Origin: Globodera rostochiensis
Taxonomy: Eukaryota; Nematoda; Chromadorea; Rhabditida; Heteroderidae
Assembly: GCA_018350325.1 (NCBI GenBank)
Contig: JAEVLN010000020.1
Span: 1,395,796-1,459,795 of the forward strand
DNA: 64,000 nt
Reading direction: 5' to 3'
Shown here: in pieces, positions 23,945-35,036 of the stretch
Layout: every line of letters starts with the position of its first letter
How positions within the stretch are numbered: position 1 is the first letter of the stretch
The notes under the pieces: generated by a model
What the model saw: the letters and a program-made list of their open reading frames with translations, nothing else
The model's database searches: none
What the model was told of the DNA's origin: nothing
Translations under genes and position numbers: made by a program

Positions 23945-24020
23945 TTCGGTCAATTTCGAACCCCGGACCCGAATTCGAAGGTTTTTCGATTTCAAAATTT
24001 TTTCGGAATCTTTTGGCCTC
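23945..24020 (-). repeat. Dispersed repeat, reversed partial copy
   Basis: Read on the minus strand this carries TTCGAATTCGGGTCCGGGG followed by TTCGAAATTGACC. That matches the centre of the copies at 7884-8000 and 27242-27350. Confidence 0.6.
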
Positions 24021-24347
24021 AAAAACATTCAAACACATACCGGAGGCAAAACGTAGTGTTACCTTTTAATAAACTAGCAAAAAAGCTGAACAGAACAACA
24101 AAATTGCGTAAAAAACTAAATTCAAAAAAAAGGTCACTGAAACCGAAAGTTATTAGTGCATCTTTCGAGTGGCTTTAAGATGAACCATAATTTGCAATTT
24201 CTTTCTCATTATTTCACATTTTTTTTTATAATTAACCAAATCCGTTTAATGCCTTCTTATAAAATTGATTTTTTTAAATCGAGTCGGCATCACTGTTCAT
24301 TATTCTAATTTGTATATTCTAATTTGTAAGACAGCTAAACAATATTA

Positions 24348-26989
24348 ATGAAAATTGAAATGGAATCTTCCACAAATACAGAAGCTGCGTTAAGTTTGTT
24401 CGACACCACTGGTGACATTCTTTGGTATTGCTATGTTAATCTGTTCTTTTAGGTCACTCGACTTTCGCGTTGGCTGAGAAGGAGAATCAAATTGAGCGCC
24501 TGAAACGCCAAGTGCGCGTTTTGGAAAGCGAAAACGCTGAGCTCGCCAGTTCACAGCCCAGACTCAGGAACGCGCAGGGCAAAGACTGCACAGCGGAGGT
24601 TTGTGCCTTGAACGCACGAGATTCTCGAACTTTGTTGCGAAAATAATCTCTAAAATTCTATAAAAATTCTCAGCCTTTTAGATGGTCAAATTGGACAAGG
24701 AATTGCTTTTGGCGAAGGAGAAGTGCGAGCGCTGGCGGAATGACTTCGTTGAGATGTCTAAGAAGTACGATAAGTTTGAGAGGGCCACCATCGAACAGAT
24801 TGACAAGAGAGACAAGCAAATCGAACAGTTACGAGACCATGCCATGGAAATGGAGGAAGAGAACGGAAAGGTAACTTGGGATTTATTGTTTTTTTTAAAT
24901 TAAATTATGCTTTCATTGAGTTTTTACTGTTTGATTCAATTTAGTTGCGTGAGATGATCCAAGATGAGAAGTCCAGAGTGTGGCGTATGCACCAAGAGGA
25001 GTTTGACAGCCAATTGGCAACACCAAAAGTTTGATTTTTTCAGTTGCTGTGCATGTGGGGTTTTTTTTAATATTTTGCAGGCTCAAATTTTTGCTGGCGT
25101 TCTGTCGGCGGGTACGGCTCAGAACATGGGAGTGCCGGAAAATGATGAGGTGGTGGGCGAGTCGATGTGCGACTTCGATGTCAATGATGCTGATCAGATC
25201 GCAACGAATTTGCTGATGATTCTGGAGACGTTGGACAAAAACCAGTACGACTCGACGAGGCTACAAAACGAGATTTTCGCCTTTCTGACAGCGCATGGCA
25301 TCAACTCTAATAACTCCGAGAAGTTCGCCGCGTTTTCTTCGGTCCACAAGAAAGTGGTCCGTTTGTTTTTAAGAGAATGCGCGTTTTTTGAGAATTCTTT
25401 TAATTTCTCATATTGATTTTAAATAATAAAAAAATAAACATTATGTTACTTTTTTTTAGATTGATAAGCGTCTGGCCGAGATTTGTACCGGGAATGAACA
25501 GCTTCGTTTCAACCTCTCACTGGGCGACAAGGACCTTGAAGCCTGCATGAAACATTTGGCGGTCCAGGACTCCATCACTCTGTCGTCGATGCCGTCGTTC
25601 GCTGGGCTCTCTAAGGAAATTGCGCTTCAGATGGAGGCGACAATTTTTATATATTTTTTAGTTTATGTTTTTTCTTTTTAAGTTTTCAATGGCGGAAACA
25701 GAACACAATTTGACCGTTGGCTCAATGGCGGCTGCCAACCTGGCGAATCGGACCTCAAATCATGTTGAGGCGTGTGTTCGGATGTTCGACAAGTTGCGCG
25801 GAACTGCCGAATTCTTCCAAAACCTTCTCAAAACGTTCGGAGTGACCACTGAGGAGTTGGGCGAGGACATTGTCGGCAAAATCGAGGCGATGAAGTTGGA
25901 CATGGACAATTCTGTCGGGGAGGCACAGATCATTCTCACTGAAGTGAAAGGTATTATTACACCCTCGGAGCTCCAATGCCATTCAATTTGAGTCGAATAA
26001 CTTAAGAATATTTTTTCATAACTGTTACGCCGCTAATATATCCATGCTTATGAATTTAGACGCGGAAAAGAATTGGTGTTCATTTTTGCATGATCAAAGC
26101 CAGGCGGCTGTCAGCTTCAATTCAACAGTAAGCACGTCTACTCGGAACGAGTCAAAGCAGGAACAGCAATTGCCCGACAATGCTTTGGAGGTTGGACTTT
26201 TGTATGCCTTTTATTGGATTATGAAATTATCAGGAAGTCCAAACGCCACAAACACCGCTCACCACAAAATGTGCGTTGAAGACGGACGAAATTGCGGAGT
26301 TGAAGATGAGCTTGGACAACGAACGCACTGCGAAGGAGGCGTTGAAAGGACGCGTTGCCGGGCTGGAGGAATTGATCGCTCAAAAAGAGGCCGAGAACGA
26401 CCGGCTTCTGCTCAAAATTCAGGTCTTTTTACATTTATTTAAGAATAAATTTAAAAATTTAACTTCAGGAGCTTGAGTTGAAGCCGTGTGAGAAGTGTGC
26501 CGAGCTGAGTGATCTTTATGAAACGACCAAGGCAAAGCTGGACGGCGAATTGGCCACGGTGGTCGAATTGCGACAGCAAATTGAGGCGCAACTTCAGTCC
26601 ATCAAAGTGTTGCAGGACGAACTCGAGCGCATTTCATCGTCGTCCAAAGAAAATGTGAGGAGAAGAAGCATTTTGTATATTTAGGATGGCTTCAGAATAT
26701 CGCTTTAAATACATATCGGGTGCCACAATTCTCGAGCTTTAACACACCATTATTTTTAAGATTCTTAGCGCGGAATTGAAGAAGACTTTGGTGGAGCACA
26801 GTCGGACGGAGCTGAACCAAATCTTTGACACAATGTCAGCAAAAATGCATAAATTGAATTTCTTATTTTTAATTAAAATTCAGGTCTTTTGCCAAGTCGC
26901 GCTGCAGCTCCGTGGTCGGAGGGTCTCAGGCCGGCAAGAAGGGAAAGGACGGGAAGAAGCAGGCAAAGCAAGCCGATCAGAAGAAATGA
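24348..26989 (+). CDS. Coiled-coil protein of unknown function
   Basis: I do not recognise a family. The exons are 24348-24411, 24453-24598, 24682-24870, 24945-25028, 25081-25353, 25460-25636, 25683-25950, 26060-26190, 26234-26422, 26469-26654, 26761-26834 and 26884-26989. They give 628 aa in one frame; a second in-frame ATG lies at 24360. Long Glu/Lys/Leu heptad-like stretches occur at residues about 30-160 (for example IERLKRQVRVLESENAEL) and 430-590 (for example LKMSLDNERTAKEALK). A central, more globular part includes DADQIATNLLMILETLDK. The C-terminus is a Lys/Gly basic tail (KKGKDGKKQAKQADQKK). There is no signal peptide or membrane segment, so it is probably a structural cytoplasmic or nuclear protein. 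Intron 6 starts with GC (25637). Confidence 0.8.
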
Positions 26990-27710
26990 ATAGCGGCGTT
27001 CGATCGGCTTGGGTGGTCCGGTGGTTGAGGGCGGCGTGCCAATTCTAAGCAAATCTCGTGACATTATGCGCTTTGTGATATGTATGTCCTATTTATTGTG
27101 TATCATTGACTATAATGCATGTTCCGCCGATTTGTTTAAATCGATGTTTTTGTTTGACCCCCGACCCGCCTGATAAATTATGCTCAATACTTCCTTCATT
27201 AGCTCGATCATGATCCGATCCCGACGAGTACTTGATTTTTGGAAAAATTCAGTTTTGAAAAATGTTCGAATTCGGGTCTGGGATTCGAGACCGGTCGAAA
27301 TGGATGTCAGAATCGGATTCTGCGCCCCCGAGAGCCCCTGAAAACACCTTTTTATCGACTTAAAAAGAAATATTTTTCCCAAAAATCTTTCCCTTTTTTG
27401 CCGTCCATGCACGGATTTCGTGAAAAAGGGCTTAATAGAAAGTGCTTACGTCACCCAGAACCTGGATTTGTGGCAGCTACTGCGACAAATTTAACTATTT
27501 TGACATTCCGAATGACAAGTTCGTCTTTATTGTTGTGATTTCGAGTGAATAATAGGCCAATATGGAGAAAGGGGAACCACAAATAATTATAACAATAGCA
27601 ACAACAACAAAATAATAAATAACACTCACATCGCCTATCTGTGTGTTTATATATGCAGCATCAAAAAACAACAAAAAACAATATCAGTTGACACCGTTTC
27701 GCCCACATAA
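26990..27710. other. Intergenic between convergent genes
   Basis: The 3' ends of the coiled-coil gene and eIF4G face each other here. It contains dispersed-repeat copy 2 (27242-27350) and a CAA/ACAACAATA-rich stretch near 27590-27690. No gene is supported. Confidence 0.6.
27242..27350 (+). repeat. Dispersed repeat, copy 2
   Basis: ATGTTCGAATTCGGGTCTGGG, GGATTCTGCGCCCCCGAGAG and CCCCTGAAAACACC line up with TGTTCGAATTCGAGTACGGGG, GGATTCGGACTCTACGACC and CCCCCTAGAAAATACC of copy 1. Confidence 0.7.
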
Positions 27711-30700
27711 TCAGTCGCCACCCCCCTGGTTGCTGGTGTCTTTTGACGTATCGGTGCCCAGTCGACTTTTTGAGCGCCACGACGTCCCTGAGGAGGAAGT
27801 GCCGCCGCCACACCCCGCTGCGCCACCTGTTGAAGTGGACGCCGCGCTGTCCTCCTTCTTAGTCACCCGATCACGGTTGTGGTGATCAAATTTCATGCGA
27901 CTCCCTGAGAACGAAAAACGTCAAAAAAAATTTCAAAAAATCTCCAAAAAGAAACAACCCCTGCTACAGTATATTAAAATAAAAGACTGCACCTCCGAGT
28001 CCGCTGACATTGTCCACATCTTTCAACTTGGACGTTACACTGATCCGACTTTCCACTTTGATGGCGGTGTGCACCGAAGCGGCTAAAAAAACGTAGATAA
28101 ATAATTTTTGTTTTTGAACCGTTTGCTGCCCCCGCAGGACGGCGATCCACTGAACTGCGACCACCGTAACTGGGATGAGGTTTTTTTCGCGACATCAGCT
28201 GTATTTTCTCTCTTTCTTTCTGCTTATTATCATGCTGAAGAACAATAAAGTTTTATTAATTAAATTCGTTAAATCTATTGGTAGCTCCTCTTCCGCCCAC
28301 CTCAATGCGTTCCATTTCGTTCTCCTGCTGCTCCTTCTCCACCTCCTCGCGCACTTCCTCAATGGTTTTCGGGCCCTTTTCGCCCCCGCGAGGCATCCAT
28401 TTGTTTTGACGCAAATCCTTCAAATTTAAAATTTGTTGAATTTTGCATTTGGCACTCACTTCCAATTCCTGAATGGCGAAGCGAATTCGGTTGGACATAT
28501 CCTTTTTCAGCGTCGTGAGATGGCCACAAATTTTGTCGAAGCTAAAGTTGTCCTGAAAAAGCAAAAAACTGAAATAAATTCTGATTGAAATCGGAAGGAA
28601 TGGCGCCATTTACTTGCACTTTTTGGTCCTGTGCCACCGATGCAAAAGAACCTCGCGGCATGTCTTGTCGCTTTTCGTACACTTTGCCCACCGTCGCCAA
28701 TAACTCCACGGCGTATCTGAACAAATCAGAAAAATGATAAAATATAAATAAACATTATTAAACTCATAAAGTTCAATATTAAGTAGAGCAGAACCGGCTT
28801 TTGGAACGGAAATTCCCCTGTTTTAGTTAATTAGTCCCGGTTATTTTTACCGGAGTTTTCTCGACGTTTCACCTTAAAATCCCGACCCCTCCCCCACTCT
28901 CTACCCTGAATTAATTGGGCAAAAACTCTCACTCGATGTACACTTCGTCCTTGGTGATTTCGTACCGTTTTATCAGTTCAACAGCGCACCAATTGATAAT
29001 CTTTAAATTCATTATTTGTCAATGTAAATATATTTAATTTTAAATGTTATGCCCGATCAATGAGAAGATAATGCCGGTAGAGTTGGGAAATGAAGCTAAA
29101 TAAAATGATTTAAATGACTTAACGAACGGATTAAAGCAGTTCTAATAGACAGACGAATGATCAAACTTTAACACTAAATTGTTCAGTGTCCCAGTCATCC
29201 TATTGCCCCCATTGACAAAGAGTCCCAATTCGTCAAATGTCCTCCCCCCCCTCCTCGGGGCAACTTTCAGTGCCCACGTTAAGTTAATTTTTCAATCAAA
29301 ACTCTGGCACTGAAATAAACTGCTCCCTCCCCCTCACCGGCGTCTCCCTCCCCCCACCTACCGAATAATGCCGAGCAATCGCCGCTTCTCCTTGGACCGT
29401 CTGGTTTCAATTTCCTCCTCCACTTGCGCCCGCGCCTTCTCGTCCGCCTCGTCAAGCTCGTCCATTTTCTTCTTCAACTCGCTAATTTTCTCATCGAATT
29501 GGTTAGAGACCAAAAAGGTCTTCTGACACTTTTGGACGATTTCACTTCTGCAAATTTAATATAAAAAAATGCCCACAAACCCAATAGCTAACAATTAGCA
29601 TTAATTAACATAATTATGTAACTGTTGTCAAAGGAATTGCCTAAATGTTTTCTCCTGCGTTTGTTTGTCGGCCATTGCGCGCTTCTCCTCCTCCACTTGC
29701 CGCTTGCACAAGTCGGAATAGAGCGGGCAAAAATGCGGCTCCTCCACCGCCTTGTCAAAGATCAGATCAATGATCATCTTGAGAAGCAATTAAAGTAGCC
29801 AATCAATTAGCGGGAGGATAAAAGCACCCGCCCACCTCCAACAGTTTGGGGTCCTCGTGGATTTTGTACTTGATGAAATCCTCCGACAAATCTTTGTACG
29901 TGGACGGCGTGACCTTGTTGAGCAGACCGCGAACTTCTTTGCACAATTTCTGATTTGAAAAAATTGATTAGCCATTTTTATTGAAAGTGCCAACAAAAAA
30001 TCACTTTGTATTTAATTTCGTCCTCATCCCGCGTCGGCGCGTTTATGTCGAAGCGCTCCTCACGCTTCGGCTTCCACGCATTTGACGACCTCTTAGACAG
30101 CTCCGCCGTCTGCGAGCCGCTGATCTGCTCCGATTTTAGTGGCCGTTGGTCGAGCGATTGGCGCGCAATTGGACCCCAAGATGCAATTACCTATTTAATT
30201 ACGACATAATAACAACTAAATGTATGTAGAATGTGAGTACATATTTCGACGCGTTTCTCACCTTTTTCGGCTTCAATTTGTTGTCACTGTGTCTGCCGGA
30301 ATATGGCTGAGAAGAATGGTGTCCATTTTACACATTTAACCCCTTAAATTGCCCACTGGTCTGCTCGTTGTGAAGCGCCCGTCGCTGCCCGTGCCAAACT
30401 GATTCAATCCGCCGCCCGGTTGCTGCCACGCCGTTTTGAATTGGTCGGACGAGGCGCCATCGAAGCGCTGCAAATAATTTTGATCAAATCTAATCAGAAA
30501 TTTCGTCTATAATTCGAAAAATAAACCAAAAAAAAAACAACAATAAATATGTGTTTTGTTTGTTGGCATTGGCACACCTTAGCCTTTCCACCAGCCGAAA
30601 ATGACTGAACCGCTGGCATTCCGCGCCGGCTCAGCCCCAATTCCTCCAATTCGTCCTCCGTCTTTGGACAATTCACCGTTTTGAGTGCCTGAAGAAAAGA

Positions 30701-32913
30701 GCCCCAATTGTATCTCATACAGTACAAATAAATTATAAATATGTTTACCGATGTCACTTTGCGTATAATGTAGAGGAACTTCCGACTGTAAACGAACTGC
30801 TCCGGATCGTTGTTTTCATCGCTAAACGCAAAGATTAAAATAAATAAATCAACGCCAAATTTCGGTTTAAATTCAAAATTATTTGTCAAAAATGTCTGGG
30901 CCTTTGCCTTTTCTCCAACAATTGCATTTGCTCCTCCAATTCCCGAATTTGCTCCTCGGTCATCTCTTCGCTTCCGTCCTGCGTTGGGGTCAGCTGATCG
31001 GCGGCAGATTCCTCCTCCCCGTTCAGATCCTGGACGGAAATGCAAAACAAATTCGATTAGCGTAATAAAATTTAAGCATTCTAAAACCGCCCAAGGGGTA
31101 CGAGCCCATTTTTGAATTTCTAAATTAGCGGTGCCTACGTTTTGGCTCCCCTTGCCACTTCCCCCGCCCATTGTCTCCGTGTCGCCCGGCACGGCCTTTT
31201 CCTCCTCGTCTTCTGCCGGCGGACTGATCACCACCGGCGGCTCTTCCGCCTGCAAAACGACGACGGCATTGACGATTTTCGGCACCGTTTGTTGTTCGGC
31301 AAAAAATGTTTTCAAAAAATTGTTCGCCACCGTATGTTGATGGACAGCCTGCTGTTGTTGCTGAGGCATGACCAAGGTCTGTGGCACCTCCGCTTTTGCG
31401 GACGTTGGATGAAGATTGACCGCCGGTGCTGCTTCACCACCACCGCTGACGTCAACGTTCGCATTCCCAGCGACGGCCTTCATCAAATTGCCTCCCCCGG
31501 TGCCGCGCTCAAACAGTTCAGCGACTTGCTTCAGAAACGAATGCTTAGACGAAGAAGTCTTGTCCGCCTCCTCTGTTCTTTTGACATCATTTGTCGGCAA
31601 ACTGTTGTGCAAATCTAACTCCTTAAAAAATTTGTCGGTCAGGAGAAAAGAGTTGGGCAAAATGAAACTAAAAATAACCCGATTCATAAATAATTACTTT
31701 TTTGGTGGTCGGATCGCAGAATACCAAAATTTTTTTCTCGCTTGGCTGCTGCTGTTGATGAGCAGTAGAAGACGGAATCTGTTGTTGACCGGTCGTAGAT
31801 GTTGTGACCACAACGTTTGCCTGAATTGATAGCACTGGTCACGAGTTCGACGCTAAATTCATCATTCGACTTTATCCAATAATTCATCTTTAAATAAATT
31901 CAAGTATCCCTAGCCCAAAAATTTTATGAAAATTGTTCGATTGTTCGCCACCATCTGTTGATGAACGGCCTGCTGTTGGTGGTGTTGCTGCTGAGGCATG
32001 ACCAACGTCTGTGGCACTCCCGTTGTTGCGGCCATGTAAGCAGTAGTAGGTGTGTAGTGAAAGACGCTGGAAAAAAACAAAAAAAAATTGTTTTTTAAGT
32101 TTTAGGCGTCTGCGTTTGAAACACCGTACTCTTCTCACGAAGAACCAAATGCTCGACTTTTTTAGAGGTTGTTCAATAATTGCTTAAACAAATGCAATAA
32201 ACAGCAAAAAATACACCCCTAAAAATCGACTTATTTGATTTTCAAAAAATACACCCCTAAGAATCGACTTTTTTGATTTCAAAAAATACACCCCTAAGAA
32301 ACGACTTTTTGGATCGGCCCCCCCCCCCAAAAAAAAAAAATCCTGGCTACGGCTTTGCTTCAGATGGCACTCAGAATTGTTTCACATTTGAAAATGAGAT
32401 GATAAACAACTAGTACGTGTAGTACGGTTGTTGCATCTGGTAGATGGCAGCCGGCTGTCCCTGTGGGTAAGCGCCCATCACCGCCTGCTGAAAGGGCGCT
32501 GCTGCCGCTGTGTAAGGAATTACGCCGCCACTCGTCTGCCCGTACACTGGCGTTTGGAGAACATTGTCCGAACGCGTCAACGTGTTGGTGTGTGCAGGTT
32601 GAGCTCGGAAGTTGTTGGGCCTGCTGGCAAGGGGGAAAGCGTCATTTTGATAAGAATTTAAATATCTACTGGGCAATGACCGGACATTTTTAAAATCAAA
32701 TAACTATAATCGGACAATCACCACTTTTCATCCATTTGATTGGTATAATGTCATAATCTATAACTCCAAAACTGCAATCAATTGCAGGTGACTAACAGAC
32801 CAGAAACTTTTAACAAAGAAACATAAATCGAATATTAAAAACCTTGGCGCCGATGAGTAGCCATCACGACGCTGGAAACGCTGTGAAGGTTGTTGGTTTG
32901 CGTTACCATTCAT
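27711..32913 (-). CDS. ifg-1: Translation initiation factor eIF4G
   Basis: This scaffold joins eIF4E, eIF4A and eIF3 on mRNA caps. The exons are 32913-32843, 32620-32417, 32066-31952, 31820-31698, 31621-31139, 31029-30908, 30821-30749, 30688-30578, 30467-30357, 30306-30262, 30190-30005, 29949-29836, 29777-29641, 29547-29362, 29095-29053, 29000-28933, 28716-28614, 28552-28460, 28417-28301, 28234-28120, 28082-27993 and 27904-27711. They give 967 aa. The N-terminal part is rich in Gln, Tyr and Pro. An eIF4E-binding motif of YxxxxL type is YSRKFLYI (near residue 381). The MIF4G domain runs from EVRGLLNKVTPSTYKDL through MIIDLIFDKAVEEPHF to RFAIQELEDLRQNKWMPR. No MA3 or W2 domain follows, only a Ser/Gly/Asp-rich tail. 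Three introns (after 30908, 29641 and 29053) begin with GC. The symbol follows the C. elegans orthologue. Confidence 0.93.
32205..32310. repeat. Three-copy ~48 bp tandem repeat in eIF4G intron 2
   Basis: The block AAAAATACACCCCTAA followed by AATCGACTTTTTTGATTT is repeated three times with small changes. It lies wholly within the intron between exons 2 and 3 and ends at a C9/A-rich run. Confidence 0.75.
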
Positions 32914-33534
32914 TTGCTGACTAATTGAAGCGTTAATTCGGAAGATTCGTTGCAAATTCTGAAACTCAAATTATGCAATGGGAAAAGCGTTGAAATGGGA
33001 AAAACTCAAACAATGCACAATGGAAAAGACGGTTCTTATATAGTTTAAGCCCCACATTTTTTTACGAGCTAAAACATGGTAATGCAGACATTCGGGCGCG
33101 TAGAATAAGATCCTGACATTCATTTTGCTCAATCCAAACCCCGGAAATTTGGAATGATAGTGTGAGTCGTTCCGACAAGGGATACGCACTCATTTGCCCC
33201 TTTCACCCCTTCCCATCATGGGCACAAAAGGACGAACGCCAGCAGATGGAAGGCTGAACAAAAACGGTCAAACGGAGCAGATTCGGTGGACAATGGCCAG
33301 CTGGATGCTGCGAACGCCGATAGAAAAGCGTATTTTGTGCATTATGAGGGAAATAAGGGACGTCGACTTCACACACCCGATTTTTTCCAAAAAATTTGTT
33401 GTTACACAGCGTTTCATTTTTGCATTTTATTACCGCATAACCATTTTGCCAAGAGTTTTGACACGAAAAAAAGTGAAGAAAAATACACTAAATTCAAAAA
33501 TGATGTCGACGGATTTTCACGCATTTTAATCAAA
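32914..33534. other. Upstream of eIF4G, no supported gene
   Basis: An acceptor-like TTTCAG sits just 5' of the eIF4G start exon (near 32959 on the minus strand), a possible spliced-leader addition site or the end of a 5' UTR intron. Plus-strand frames at 33194-33546 are open, but two different frames overlap and neither shows a domain I can defend. Confidence 0.4.
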
Positions 33535-33830
33535 ACGAGCGCTTGACTGCCGCTTCGCGGCAGCCAACCGCTCTTCGTTGTCTTTAATCTTTTTTTTGTT
33601 TAAATTTTTTCTGTTGCCTTGTCTCTTGACTTGTCTTGACTTGCATTGATTTTTGATTTTCCTTGACTCTTTCTTGACTTGAACCTTGACTTTTGCCTTG
33701 GCTCTTGATTGCCCTGACTCTTGCCTGGGCTTTTAACTTGCTTTGACTCTTGATTTACCTTGAGTCCTGACTTGACTCGTGATTGAATTTTGACTTGCTT
33801 TGATTCTTGACTTGCCTTGTGGGGGGTGGG

Positions 33831-33860
33831 TCAGCGGTGCCGATAGGCGCCGCCGAAAAT
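33831..33860. repeat. GGCGGCGCC-type inverted repeat, copy 2
   Basis: GCGGTGCCGATAGGCGCCGCC has complementary GCGG(T/C)GCC arms around a short centre. It is related to copies at 23764-23790 and 33971-33997. Confidence 0.7.
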
Positions 33861-33970
33861 TTTTTTTGTAATTTTCACTCAATTTTTGTTAAGAAATTTC
33901 ATCAAAATTATAACGAAATTAAGCATTTTGCTTAGGAATTTAAAAAAAAATTACGTAAGAGTGGAAGAGT

Positions 33971-33997
33971 TCGGCGGCGCCTGTCGGCGCCGCCGGG
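33971..33997. repeat. GGCGGCGCC-type inverted repeat, copy 3
   Basis: CGGCGGCGCCTGTCGGCGCC is followed by GCCGG. The arms pair fully around TGTC. It sits inside the foldback-like element 110 bases from copy 2. Confidence 0.7.
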
Positions 33998-34189
33998 GAT
34001 ATTTTTTAAACATATGAATTTGTTAAGAAAATGAAAGCAAAAATTCAAGAATATATGATTAGTTATTTCAAAAATTCTTTTTTTGTGCGCATTCTAGTTT
34101 AAAAATATTTGAAAATCATTAAAAATGTTCCGTTAATGGGGGATAGAATGTGAAGGCCGAAGAAAGGCTAAAAAAATGATCGCACTGAA

Positions 34190-34262
34190 GCGGGTTCGAA
34201 CCCAAAACACAACATAGAAAAGACAAAACACTGACAAATGAACTATCAGTTTACAGGGGCGA
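34190..34262 (-). repeat. tRNA-derived element (SINE-like head)
   Basis: Read on the minus strand, an A-box-like TGATAGTTCATTTGTCAG is followed after about 27 bases by a good B box (GGGTTCGAACCC). There is no convincing acceptor stem or anticodon arm, so I do not call a working tRNA. A similar arrangement occurs at 59730-59793. Confidence 0.5.
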
Positions 34263-35036
34263 CACATGTAAAAAAAATTGAAATTTTGTCAAAAAGTTGG
34301 CAAGACCCACTGCCCATCCTTGCCAAAAATTAAAACACCGGGATCTCCGACTTTCGAAATTATTTCCGAAAAACAATTCATTTTTGTCGAACGAAAATCG
34401 AAGGGAAAAAACGTCGAAAATCGAAATTTCGATACCTCTTTCTTGTTTAGAGGCCTGCTTCTCTCGATTTTAAAAATATTTAATTTTTAAGTATTATGAA
34501 AAAAATCCCGTTACAAATTACTGGAGTTTTCCATTATTGACGAAATTGGATTTTTGTTAATTTTCCATTATTATGATGAAAGTTGTTTACAAAAAAAAGA
34601 ATGAAGCAGAAACAACGGCGGTGGAAGAAACTCTAACGCTTCTTTGCCTATTTTTATCTATTATTTCACACAAAAAAGCAGATGTTTTTTTCTATTCACT
34701 ATACTAAATCAGTGTGTCCTTTGTATGTATGTCACACTTTAAATGAAATTTTTATTGACACGAAAACTTTTTTGGGTGGGAAAAGAGAGCAAAAAAACGA
34801 AGAGAGTGAGGAAAGAGAGCGAGGGTCAGACTGTGTAGAGTTGTTATTGCTTTGTTAAAACAAACAAGCAAAGACATTTTTTACTTTAGTAAACAGCAAT
34901 TTCAACACAATAATGGAAAATTTAACAAAAATCACGTCAAGAAGAATCCCGTTTTCCCGTTTGTGATAGAATTATTTTCAATAAAAGGGATTTATCTAAA
35001 AGTAATTATTTCTTAAAATCGAGTTAAGGGTCAGTG

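Larger units (their letters stand above)
22682..24347. other. Divergent intergenic region with several repeats
   Basis: This is the shared upstream region of the H2A.Z-like gene and the coiled-coil gene. It holds a GGTCCAGG cluster (23305-23450), a CGGCGG/CCGCCG inverted repeat (23764-23790) next to a long C-run at about 23790-23813, and a loose TTTTGCCTCC repeat (23833-23930). A reversed copy of the dispersed repeat lies at 23945-24020. No gene is supported. Confidence 0.65.

Noticed and set aside
31131..31829. Plus-strand frames of up to 158 codons opposite eIF4G
   Set aside because: Antisense shadows of the in-frame eIF4G exons 4 and 5.
33194..33546. Overlapping plus-strand frames including an AYFVHYEG stretch
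   Set aside because: The VHYEG word recalls chromo-barrel domains, but nothing around it matches, two frames compete, and no splice partners were found.
34190..34262. A functional tRNA gene
   Set aside because: A and B boxes are present, but no seven-base acceptor stem or clear anticodon loop could be drawn.
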